A stretch of DNA of 5,247 nt, from positions 1 through 5,247 of the forward strand of contig CAYNFH010000322.1 of NCBI GenBank assembly GCA_964396385.1. The letters run 5' to 3'. The stretch comes from CAYNFH01 sp964396385. GTDB lineage: Bacteria; Armatimonadota; Chthonomonadetes; Chthonomonadales; CAJBBX01. Both the position numbers and the translations under genes were made by a program. Below are positions 1 to 5,099 of this stretch, piece by piece (within the stretch, counting starts at the first letter, position 1; the number at the start of each line of letters is the position of its first letter). The notes under the pieces are model-generated. The model saw only the letters and a program-made list of their open reading frames with translations, had not been told where the DNA came from and did no database searches.

Positions 1-4
1 CAGC

Positions 5-739
5 CTAGTTACAGGGGTTGCTGAAGTAGGCGTCGGTGCCGTCGTAGTGGTTGTTGCTCACCTTCAGCCTGGAGTAGTAGCCCTTGTACAGCGGATCGTT
101 CGGGTTGACCGTGTTCGGCTGGCCACTGAATTTAGCATGGCCGTCCGCGAACACCGCGTTGATGCCGCCCATGTGGCGCGGGATGCCGTAGCCCCAGTCC
201 GGGCTGCTGTACAGCCAGTAGGAGCGGGTCACGCCGTCGGACTCCTTGACGGGATAGCCCACGAAGGTGCCCCACAAGTTAATACTATCCGCAATGAGCG
301 CCGTGTCGGCCGGCGTCTGCAGAGTCGCCTGGGCAATCGGCGTGTAGGCGAAGCACAGGTCGTTGAAGCCGTAGCCCACCAGATAGTTCTCCGGATAGTT
401 GCCGGTATAGATCTGGAGGTTCAGGTCCGGGCACTTGAACAGGCTGGTGTTCTTGATGTACGGCTGGAGCAGGTCATAATAGCCGACCGTGGGCTGCGGG
501 ATGCCTTTGTAGAAATCCTTCGGATCAGAACCTGGCCACGGGTTCCACCACATCGTCTCATCGTAGTCCTGCAGGTACATCATGTTGGCAGTGCCGATCT
601 GCTTGTCGTTGGACAGGCAGCTAATGCGGCGGGCCTCCTCCCTCGCCTGAGCGAATACAGGGAAGAGGATGGCTGCCAGAATCGCGATGATGGCGATAAC
701 TACAAGCAGCTCGATCAACGTAAACGCGGATCGCTTCAA
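5..739 (-). CDS. Prepilin-like DUF1559 protein with H-X9-DG C-terminal motif
   Basis: A 244-residue pseudopilin-type exported protein. The N-terminus MKRSA/FTLIELLVV is a type IV prepilin leader: a short basic leader, a predicted prepilin-peptidase cut between A5 and F6, Glu at mature position 5 (E10), then a hydrophobic helix to about residue 30. H189 followed nine residues later by D199-G200 gives the H-X9-DG motif typical of the DUF1559 family, which is massively expanded in Planctomycetota and Armatimonadota. Cysteines at 41, 103, 129 and 243 may form disulfides. The start codon is TTG (737-739), chosen because AGGAAGGA lies 8 nt upstream and the leader begins exactly there; no ATG is available. 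It is the last gene of a regulator/small membrane protein/pseudopilin set. The family is clear, but the specific role (surface pseudopilus or secretion) is not known. The A rather than G before the cut site is slightly off consensus. Confidence 0.93.
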   Translation of the reverse strand: MKRSAFTLIELLVVIAIIAILAAILFPVFAQAREEARRISCLSNDKQIGTANMMYLQDYDETMWWNPWPGSDPKDFYKGIPQPTVGYYDLLQPYIKNTSLFKCPDLNLQIYTGNYPENYLVGYGFNDLCFAYTPIAQATLQTPADTALIADSINLWGTFVGYPVKESDGVTRSYWLYSSPDWGYGIPRHMGGINAVFADGHAKFSGQPNTVNPNDPLYKGYYSRLKVSNNHYDGTDAYFSNPCN

Positions 740-747
740 GGGATTTT

Positions 748-755
748 TCCTTCCT
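748..755 (-). promoter_or_regulatory. Shine-Dalgarno site supporting the TTG start of the pseudopilin gene
   Basis: On the minus strand this reads AGGAAGGA and lies 8 nt before the TTG at 739-737. It is the only good ribosome binding site near the prepilin leader, so it decides the non-ATG start. It directly abuts the 756-771 palindrome, so folding of that palindrome could alter access to it. Confidence 0.75.
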
Positions 756-771
756 GCTCCCCTAGGGGAGC
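756..771. repeat. Perfect 16-bp palindrome in the small-protein/pseudopilin gap
   Basis: GCTCCCCTAGGGGAGC is identical to its reverse complement. It lies in the 74-bp gap between the stop of the small membrane protein and the pseudopilin start, immediately 5' of the AGGAAGGA ribosome binding site. As RNA it can form a 6-bp GC-rich stem closed by a CUAG loop. No U-run follows on either strand, so it does not look like an intrinsic terminator. It could be an operator, an mRNA-stabilising or processing hairpin, or a translational control element. The sequence is certain; the function is not. Confidence 0.6.
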
Positions 772-813
772 GTGAGTACCACGAGTATTGAGTGGGAGGC
801 GATAGCTATGTTT

Positions 814-1050
814 CTACTGTGTAGCGGGAGCCGGACCAGGCGTCAGCGCCGGGCGGCCGCCGGGCTGCCCCATCGCGGTGGACCCGGGTTTGGGAGTCCC
901 GGCCTGCATCTTCTGCTTCCAGTTCAGGAACTGCTGCTCTGTCATACCGTCGCCGACCTTGGCGGGCCTCGTCCAGACGAACAGTCCGATAGCCGCAAGC
1001 ATGACGACGATGACAATCCCGGCTATGGCCGGAGAGATCTCACGCTTCAT
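814..1050 (-). CDS. Small single-pass membrane protein with Pro/Gly-rich tail
   Basis: A 78-residue protein of unknown function. Residues 1-7 are a short basic/polar start (MKREISP) and residues 8-26 form one hydrophobic transmembrane segment. Residues 35-50 look like a short amphipathic helix (MTEQQFLNWKQKMQAG), and the tail from about 52 is rich in Pro, Gly and Ala. The ATG at 1050-1048 follows AAAGGAG with an 8-nt spacer, a strong site that supports a real gene. It starts 33 bp after the regulator gene stops and lies 74 bp before the pseudopilin, all in one direction, so co-transcription is likely. From memory, short one-helix proteins beside DUF1559 genes are common in Armatimonadota-like genomes. 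A role in assembling or anchoring the pseudopilin is a guess from context. The long opposite-strand frames here have no ribosome site or recognisable protein. Confidence 0.82.
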   Translation of the reverse strand: MKREISPAIAGIVIVVMLAAIGLFVWTRPAKVGDGMTEQQFLNWKQKMQAGTPKPGSTAMGQPGGRPALTPGPAPATQ

Positions 1051-1083
1051 CGGAATTGCTCCTTTCAGCGATATCCGTAGGGC

Positions 1084-2181
1084 TCAGTCAACGCGCCGCA
1101 CACAGGACGCGCGCAGGACAAGCTCTATTGGCAGATACTCCACGCTGTCCTCGCCCGGCGATCCGCCGGGCGCCAGATCCAAGACGCGCTCTAGCGCTCT
1201 TTGGCCCAACTCGTAGAGCGGCTGCTTCAGGGTGGTGAGGGCCGGGCTGAGATGCTCTGCCGCGGGCGGATCGTCGAAGCCGATGATGCTCACGTCGTCC
1301 GGAACGCGGAGCTGGAGAGAGCGCAGGAGGCTCAGCACGTTAAGGGTCAGGGAGAAGCCAGCGCAGATGATGGAGGTCACCGGCTCCTTGCACACCAGCA
1401 TGTCCATCAGCTTCTGCCTGGAAGCCGCCTCGCAGTCCACGTTCGAACCCGTCTCCACGACCCAGGCACGGTTTTCCGGGAGGCTGTGGGCCTCCATGCC
1501 CTGGCGATAGCCTTCCAGCCGGTCACGGTTGTTCGTCTCAACCAGAGGCCCGTTGACAAATCCAATGCGACGATGACCCAGATGGGCGACGTAGGCCACA
1601 GCGGTCGCTTCCGCGGCAACGTTGTCGGTGTCGACGCAGGCAAACGGGGCCTTCGGCCAGGACGCGCCCATCGCCACAAACGGAACGCCACGCTCGTGCA
1701 TGTCCATCAGCGCAGACCGGCTATGGTCGTTCGGCGCGGCGAAGATGAACCGTGCATGGGGGTGCTTTTCAACCACCTGGCTGAAGCAGGGATCCGCGCT
1801 CTGCGCGACCACCAGGGAGTGCCCCGTGGCGGCCACCGCCCCGCTTATGGCGTTGAAGGGGACCTGGAGGTAGACGTCATGCTCCGGACGCCCAGCATAC
1901 GGAATGGCCAGGACGATGGTCTGCTCCGAAGCGGTCTCGCTCCGCTCGTCCTGGCGGCTGACGAAAGTACCGGACCCGGCCCGTCGTCGCAGCCAGCCGT
2001 CACGCACCAGCTCTTGAATCGCGTGGTTGGCGGTCATCTGGCTCACGCCGAACTGCCGTGCCAGTTCCCGCTCACCGGGAATGCGTGCGCCCTGCCCGAG
2101 CTCACCGCGCCGTATCTGGGACTCTATTTGCCGGCGGATCCGCAGATATTGCGGCTCCAGCCCCGCCGTCCTTGATCGCAT
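1084..2181 (-). CDS. GntR-type DNA-binding domain fused to LacI-type ligand-sensor domain (AraR-like regulator)
   Basis: A 365-residue transcription factor. Residues about 10-76 are a GntR winged helix-turn-helix: IPGERELARQFGVSQMTANH, then the QELVRDGW helix and the RRRAGSGTFV wing. Residues about 88-360 match the LacI/periplasmic-binding-protein-like sensor: VDTDNVAAEATAV near 183-195, LGHRRIGFVNGP near 201-212, DRLEGYRQGM near 220-229, PDDVSIIGFDD near 294-304, and LTTLKQP near 315-321. This architecture is that of AraR-like repressors, which typically release DNA on binding a sugar; the ligand here cannot be read from sequence. The ATG at 2181-2179 has only a weak ribosome site (TAGG). 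The promoter and a GTTATATAAC palindrome just downstream of it suggest autorepression. It is first in a co-directional set with the small membrane protein and the pseudopilin, and faces a secreted helical protein gene. Confidence 0.93.
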   Translation of the reverse strand: MRSRTAGLEPQYLRIRRQIESQIRRGELGQGARIPGERELARQFGVSQMTANHAIQELVRDGWLRRRAGSGTFVSRQDERSETASEQTIVLAIPYAGRPEHDVYLQVPFNAISGAVAATGHSLVVAQSADPCFSQVVEKHPHARFIFAAPNDHSRSALMDMHERGVPFVAMGASWPKAPFACVDTDNVAAEATAVAYVAHLGHRRIGFVNGPLVETNNRDRLEGYRQGMEAHSLPENRAWVVETGSNVDCEAASRQKLMDMLVCKEPVTSIICAGFSLTLNVLSLLRSLQLRVPDDVSIIGFDDPPAAEHLSPALTTLKQPLYELGQRALERVLDLAPGGSPGEDSVEYLPIELVLRASCVRRVD

Positions 2182-2194
2182 GTGATTGCCTATC

Positions 2195-2204
2195 GTTATA
2201 TAAC
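2195..2204. promoter_or_regulatory. Putative regulator operator, copy 1 (GTTATATAAC)
   Basis: A perfect 10-bp palindrome, strikingly AT-rich for this region, repeated exactly at 2323-2332. It lies between the minus-strand promoter's -10 box and the regulator start codon, at about +3 to +12 of the predicted transcript, a position where a bound repressor would block transcription. Size and symmetry suit a dimeric GntR-type winged helix. Assigning it to the adjacent regulator is an inference. Confidence 0.65.
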
Positions 2205-2213
2205 AGTGTGGCT

Positions 2214-2242
2214 ATCCTATCACGGTCCAGCCGGCCTGTCAA
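2214..2242 (-). promoter_or_regulatory. Sigma-70-type promoter of the regulator/pseudopilin module
   Basis: On the minus strand, TTGACA (2242-2237, a perfect -35 box) is followed after exactly 17 bp by TAGGAT (2219-2214), which matches TATAAT at four of six positions. The predicted start is near 2207, giving a leader of about 26 nt before the ATG at 2181. Spacing and placement are textbook, so this is the best promoter in the window. The GTTATATAAC site overlaps the first transcribed bases. Confidence 0.72.
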
Positions 2243-2254
2243 GAGCAATTTTTC

Positions 2255-2287
2255 GAACCGCCGGAACTTTTGCGTGAATGGCGGTTC
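2255..2287. repeat. 8-bp perfect inverted repeat in the divergent control region
   Basis: GAACCGCC (2255-2262) and GGCGGTTC (2280-2287) are exact reverse complements separated by 17 nt, with arm centres 25 bp apart. It sits between the two GTTATATAAC copies, near their midpoint, and upstream of the minus-strand -35 box. It may bind a second regulator or form a hairpin in a plus-strand leader. No U-run follows, so it is not an obvious terminator. Confidence 0.4.
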
Positions 2288-2322
2288 CCGCGCCTGGAAT
2301 CAGGCTCCGGAGCTAGCCACTA

Positions 2323-2332
2323 GTTATATAAC
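2323..2332. promoter_or_regulatory. Putative regulator operator, copy 2 (GTTATATAAC)
   Basis: Exact second copy of the palindrome at 2195-2204, here extended to the 12-bp AGTTATATAACT (2322-2333). It lies about 120 bp upstream of the plus-strand secreted protein gene and 128 bp centre to centre from copy 1. It contains TATAAC, a possible -10 box for the plus-strand gene, but I see no convincing -35 box 16-18 bp upstream. It could control that gene or form a loop with copy 1. Confidence 0.6.
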
Positions 2333-2451
2333 TGTCATCCAGGTGCTGGCCAACTGGGCCGCGTGCAGGCCGATCTGCAGGGTATCATGGTGGCGCGACA
2401 TACGGAGCTGAGGGCACATTTCTATAACACCCGCGGGAGGAGTGCGGCAGG

Positions 2452-3498
2452 ATGAAAGCAGGGCCATGTGAGCTGATGGTGGTGGCGGCGCTGGTCTGCG
2501 CGCTGGCCGCGCAGGCGGAGCCGCCGCTGGGCGCGATCAGCCGCGCCGCCCACCAGATACTCGGGCATCAGGCAGCGGACGGAGCCATCTCCCTAGGTGC
2601 GGCGAGCGACCGGGAGATGCGCGTAATTCCGTACTTTGCCAACTTTGCCGCACTCGGCCTCGTCGCTGCCTATCGGGAGACACATCACGCGGCCTACCTG
2701 GAGGACGCGAAGCGCTGGGCAGCCTGGTACGGCGCACACGAGGGGAAGGACGGCACGGTGACCGACTACACGGGGCGGCCGGAGGCGTGGAAGTCCACCG
2801 GCCACTACGATTCCACCGATTCGTACGCCGGCACCTATCTGGAGCTGCTGGAGGAGATCTACAAGGCGAAAGCCGACCTTCCCTGGCTGCACGCCCAGGC
2901 ACCGTACATCCACGGGGCGATCGCCGCCATCTACCTCACCGTACAGCCCAATGGCCTGACCACCGCTACCCCTACCTACCCTGTGATGTACACGATGGAC
3001 AACACGGAGACGCTGCGGGGTCTTCTGGCGGCGGTCTTCCTCGAAGAGAAGAGTGGAGAGCCCCATCGCGCCGCCGATGCCAGACGGCACGCCGAGAGGA
3101 TGCAGGCGTCCATCGACGCGGACCTGTGGAACCAGAAGGAAGAGTGCTACCGCGTGGGCATTCAGACGGACGGGGGCAAGATGGAGGGCCTCAAGCTCTG
3201 GTACCCAGACGTGATGGCGAATCTAATGGCCATCGCCTGGCTGCCGCCGTCCGAGCGCAACCGCGCGCTTTTCGGGCGCCTGAAGCGTCAGTTTGGCTCG
3301 GGCATCCCGAGCGCCGTCCGCTCCGAGGAGAACCTGGAGCACCTGGTGTGGTGGGGCTATGCCGCGCGGGGCGCCGGGGACCGTACCACCTCCCGCCGGA
3401 TCGCGGCCGCTCTCAGCGGCTTCGACCAGCACGTGAAGTGGTTCGGCAACCCGGCGCTCCTGGGGCACGCGTGCCGGCTGCTGGCCTATAGAGAGTAA
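2452..3498 (+). CDS. Secreted helical protein, probable alpha/alpha-barrel (six-hairpin glycosidase-like)
   Basis: A 348-residue exported protein. Residues 1-22 read as a signal peptide with a hydrophobic core (MVVAALVCALAA) and a predicted cut after AQA, before E23. The rest is almost all helical, with recurring aromatic/Trp-rich helix pairs: LEDAKRWAAWYGAH near 83-96, STDSYAGTYLELLEEIY near 121-137, MDNTETLRGLLAAVF near 182-196, LKLWYPDVMANLMAIAW near 247-263, and ENLEHLVWWGYAARG near 293-307. This pattern suits the (alpha/alpha)6 six-hairpin glycosidase superfamily. I cannot name a CAZy family, and acidic residues such as D120, D123 and E186 are only candidates for catalysis. The ATG is chosen because GGGAGGAG lies 9 nt upstream. 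It is divergent from the GntR/LacI-type regulator with a shared putative operator, which fits a carbohydrate role. A non-catalytic structural protein is the alternative. Confidence 0.85.
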   Translation: MKAGPCELMVVAALVCALAAQAEPPLGAISRAAHQILGHQAADGAISLGAASDREMRVIPYFANFAALGLVAAYRETHHAAYLEDAKRWAAWYGAHEGKDGTVTDYTGRPEAWKSTGHYDSTDSYAGTYLELLEEIYKAKADLPWLHAQAPYIHGAIAAIYLTVQPNGLTTATPTYPVMYTMDNTETLRGLLAAVFLEEKSGEPHRAADARRHAERMQASIDADLWNQKEECYRVGIQTDGGKMEGLKLWYPDVMANLMAIAWLPPSERNRALFGRLKRQFGSGIPSAVRSEENLEHLVWWGYAARGAGDRTTSRRIAAALSGFDQHVKWFGNPALLGHACRLLAYRE

Positions 3499-3585
3499 AT
3501 GAGTGGGCGAGTAAACGGGTAAATGAGTGTACGCCGGATTCCGGGAGGTACACCCGTTTACCCATTGACCCGATTACCCATTTAC
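3495..3585. repeat. Inverted arrays of 8-bp units between convergent genes, supplying both stop codons
   Basis: The left array starts an octamer every 8 bp at 3495 (GTAAATGA), 3503 (GTGGGCGA), 3511 (GTAAACGG), 3519 (GTAAATGA) and 3527 (GTGTACG). The right array, read on the minus strand, has GTAAATGG (3585), GTAATCGG (3577), GTCAATGG (3569), GTAAACGG (3561) and GTGTACCT (3553). The two 38-nt arms (3495-3532 and 3548-3585) align without gaps, and by my count 29 of 38 positions pair. Inside is a smaller CCGGATTCCGG palindrome (3534-3544). TAA at 3496-3498 ends the plus-strand gene and TAA at 3584-3582 ends the minus-strand gene, both inside the outermost units. A bidirectional terminator or mRNA 3' end is plausible, though there is no U-run. 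Octamer arrays like this are often mis-called as PLTRLPIY-type ORFs. Confidence 0.75.
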
Positions 3586-4526
3586 CTGGCCCCGTGCGCT
3601 TCCGCGATCGCGGCACGGAGGTTCTGCCACGGCGTATCGCCGGGAACGGTGCAATCCGCGCCCAGTATGAAGCGGTCCGGAGCTGCGGCCAATAGCGCCC
3701 GCGCCTCCTCCCGGACCTGCTGCTCCGTGCCTCTCGCGATGGTGCCCTTCCGCTCCATGCCGCCCATGAATGGCCGCCCGAACATCTGCGAGATCTCGGC
3801 GGGAGCGAGAGTCCTGTCGACGAGCTGAGGATTGCAGTTTACTACGTCACCGGGGTACTCGAGGAAAGGCGAGAGGTCCGCGTACGGCAGGTGGTAATCG
3901 CAGATGTGGAGGATGTTGAACTGGCAGCGACGATTGATCTCCTCCATCACCGCGAGATCGTAGGGCTTGACGCACTTTTGGAAGAGCTCCGGATACTCGA
4001 AGCGGCCCGCCTCGCCGCCCTGCGTGGAGTGGTAGAAGCCGTCCACGCCGAGGCGGATGCACTCCCGGGCAAAGAGCATCAAGCTGTCCGTGACGATCTC
4101 CATTCCCTTCTTGACGGCGTCCGGGTCCTGTCGGATGTGGGCCGCGAGGGCATCGCCGCCGGCCATGTGCCCCGCGCACATGAACGGGGAGTAGAGCGTC
4201 ACCACCACGAGCGCCTCGGCGCTGGCCGCCTGCACGAGACCGCCAACCACCTCAAGCTGCGGCTCAAAGAAGTCCAGCTCCAGGTGCGGGACTTTGGCCC
4301 AATCCTCAGGCTTTCGGATGGATTCGACCCGTGGAAACGCGCGCTCGTACTGCACCTTCACGAAGTCCATCCCGGTGAACCGGAAGAACTCCAGGTGCTT
4401 GTCCACGGCGGCCTGTCCACGGTGACAGCTCGGATCGAAGTGGAGGAAGAACGCCGCCGGCACGTAGGCCGGCGGCGTGTTGTTATCGATTACGCTGAGA
4501 ACCAGCTCTCTCTTGTTGGCTGGCAT
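3582..4526 (-). CDS. Uroporphyrinogen-decarboxylase superfamily protein, corrinoid-methyltransferase-like (not HemE)
   Basis: A 314-residue cytoplasmic TIM-barrel protein of the URO-D superfamily. Recognisable family pieces are GMDFVKVQY (52-60), a central LGVDGFYHSTQGGEAG (159-174), NILHICDYHLPY (204-215), VVNCNPQ (228-234) and the C-terminal ILGADCTVPGDTPWQNLRA (287-305). The HemE N-terminal RQAGR substrate loop is absent, so it is unlikely to make coproporphyrinogen. H207, C209 and C292 match the His-X-Cys...Cys zinc ligands of MtaA/MtbA-type methylcobamide:CoM methyltransferases, so methyl transfer or demethylation of a small molecule is more likely. No corrinoid protein or activator is present in the window. 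The usual Gly after LHxC is Asp here (D210). The ATG follows GGGAGAG with a 7-nt spacer, 24 bp after the Tyr-rich gene, so the two are probably co-transcribed. The substrate is unknown. Confidence 0.88.
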   Translation of the reverse strand: MPANKRELVLSVIDNNTPPAYVPAAFFLHFDPSCHRGQAAVDKHLEFFRFTGMDFVKVQYERAFPRVESIRKPEDWAKVPHLELDFFEPQLEVVGGLVQAASAEALVVVTLYSPFMCAGHMAGGDALAAHIRQDPDAVKKGMEIVTDSLMLFARECIRLGVDGFYHSTQGGEAGRFEYPELFQKCVKPYDLAVMEEINRRCQFNILHICDYHLPYADLSPFLEYPGDVVNCNPQLVDRTLAPAEISQMFGRPFMGGMERKGTIARGTEQQVREEARALLAAAPDRFILGADCTVPGDTPWQNLRAAIAEAHGAR

Positions 4527-4550
4527 CCGGGATCTCTCCCTATCTGGCGC

Positions 4551-5036
4551 CTAATAGCGGCGGTACCGGCGATGGTGATAGTAGCCTCGATGGCCATACC
4601 CACGGCCGTAGTATCCACCATAGTATGCGCGGTGATAATACGGGCGGCTGTAGCATGAGTCGCCGTAGTAGGCGCGGTGGTAGTACCCCGGTGAATAGTA
4701 GCCGCCGTCATAGTAGGCGTCGCAGTAAGCGGGCCGGTAGCAACGGCGATACGTGTAGGCGGGGGCGTAGTAGCTGCTGTCGTAGTAGGTGTCATAGTAG
4801 ACTGGCCGATAGCAGCGACGGTACGTGTAAACCGGGGCGTAGTAGTCGTCGCAGTACCCTCCGTAGCAGGGATACCCGTTGCTGTAGGAGACGGCCCACT
4901 CCGGACCGCCGAGGCTGATGGAGAAGTAGCTGTGGTGGTGATGCCCACCGGCCATAGCGGGCGCGGATCCCGCGGCCAGGAAGAGGGCGCCGGCAACGCC
5001 GGTCAGCGCCAGACCGCGCAACAGTTTAGCAATCAT
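4551..5036 (-). CDS. Secreted tyrosine-rich repeat protein
   Basis: A 161-residue protein of unknown function. Residues 1-29 are a good signal peptide (MIAKLLRGLA, a hydrophobic core, then AMA before G30). A GGHHHH stretch follows at 30-35, then a short FSISLGGPEWAVSY segment. From about 51 to the end the protein is extremely Tyr-rich: about 39 Tyr in 111 residues by my count, with many YY pairs, Arg, His and Gly, and six cysteines (57, 62, 75, 99, 105, 128). Residues 65-88 and 89-112 are a 24-residue tandem repeat (YYAPxYTYRRCYRPxY core), and YYHRAYYG occurs at 118 and 133. I chose the ATG at 5036-5034 over an in-frame GTG at 5084 because AAGGAG lies 7 nt upstream and the signal peptide begins there. 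Such composition suggests a surface, envelope or cross-linked matrix protein, which is inference. It lies 24 bp upstream of the URO-D-like gene. Confidence 0.82.
   Translation of the reverse strand: MIAKLLRGLALTGVAGALFLAAGSAPAMAGGHHHHSYFSISLGGPEWAVSYSNGYPCYGGYCDDYYAPVYTYRRCYRPVYYDTYYDSSYYAPAYTYRRCYRPAYCDAYYDGGYYSPGYYHRAYYGDSCYSRPYYHRAYYGGYYGRGYGHRGYYHHRRYRRY
4701..4844 (-). repeat. 72-bp in-frame tandem repeat inside the Tyr-rich gene
   Basis: Two adjacent 72-bp units (4844-4773 and 4772-4701) encode residues 65-88 and 89-112. Both share the core YYAPxYTYRRCYRP, then Y/C-D-x-YYD and a two-residue end (SS or GG). A degenerate third start (YYSPGYY) follows. This is expansion of the gene by in-frame duplication. 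The differences lie at a few codons, so the duplication is not brand new but its origin is still readable. Confidence 0.75.
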
Positions 5037-5042
5037 CGTTTT

Positions 5043-5049
5043 ACTCCTT
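5043..5049 (-). promoter_or_regulatory. Shine-Dalgarno site fixing the start of the Tyr-rich gene
   Basis: On the minus strand this reads AAGGAGT, with AAGGAG 7 nt before the ATG at 5036-5034. It favours that ATG over the in-frame GTG at 5084-5082, which would add 16 polar residues ahead of the signal peptide and has no comparable site. Confidence 0.8.
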
Positions 5050-5052
5050 GGT

Positions 5053-5081
5053 ATCTGGGCACGCGCATCTTTGGCACGCGC
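5053..5081. repeat. Tandem 14/15-bp direct repeat in the leader of the Tyr-rich gene
   Basis: On the minus strand, GCGCGTGCCAAAGAT (5081-5067) is followed directly by GCGCGTGCCCAGAT (5066-5053). The two differ by one inserted base and one substitution. The pair lies 17-45 bp upstream of the start codon and just 5' of the ribosome binding site. It could be a tandem operator, an RNA-binding repeat or a chance slippage product. Confidence 0.45.
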
Positions 5082-5099
5082 CACCGGATAGATGATTGG

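Noticed and set aside
47..775. 242-codon plus-strand open frame opposite the pseudopilin
   Set aside because: A shadow: Val/Arg-rich translation with no family resemblance, while the minus strand carries a clear prepilin leader and H-X9-DG motif.
1201..2175. 324-codon open frame on the plus strand, opposite the regulator gene
   Set aside because: It mirrors the GntR/LacI-type coding sequence, has no recognisable domain and is explained by GC-rich codon usage on the opposite strand.
2423..2428. TATAAC as -10 box of the secreted protein gene
   Set aside because: No acceptable -35 box lies 16-18 bp upstream, and the implied start would fall on the ribosome binding site, leaving no leader.
3495..3585. 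CRISPR array
   Set aside because: Units are 8 bp, contiguous and inverted about a centre, with no spacers and no cas genes nearby.
3413..3616. 67-codon minus-strand frame across the octamer arrays (HSFT-type peptide)
   Set aside because: This is the typical translation of tandem octamer repeats, starting in the end of one gene and finishing in another; not a credible protein.
3582..4526. True HemE uroporphyrinogen decarboxylase
   Set aside because: The N-terminal RQAGR-type motif is missing, the protein is shorter than usual HemE, and the His-X-Cys...Cys set points to the methyltransferase-like branch.
3891..4658. 255-codon plus-strand open frame opposite the URO-D-like gene
   Set aside because: The minus strand has strong URO-D motifs and a ribosome site. 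The plus frame crosses two minus-strand genes and their gap and looks random.
4490..4996. 168-codon Thr/Ala-rich minus-strand frame overlapping the Tyr-rich gene
   Set aside because: An out-of-frame reading of Tyr codon repeats (TAC/TAT read as ACT/ATT-like codons), without a signal peptide or its own ribosome site.
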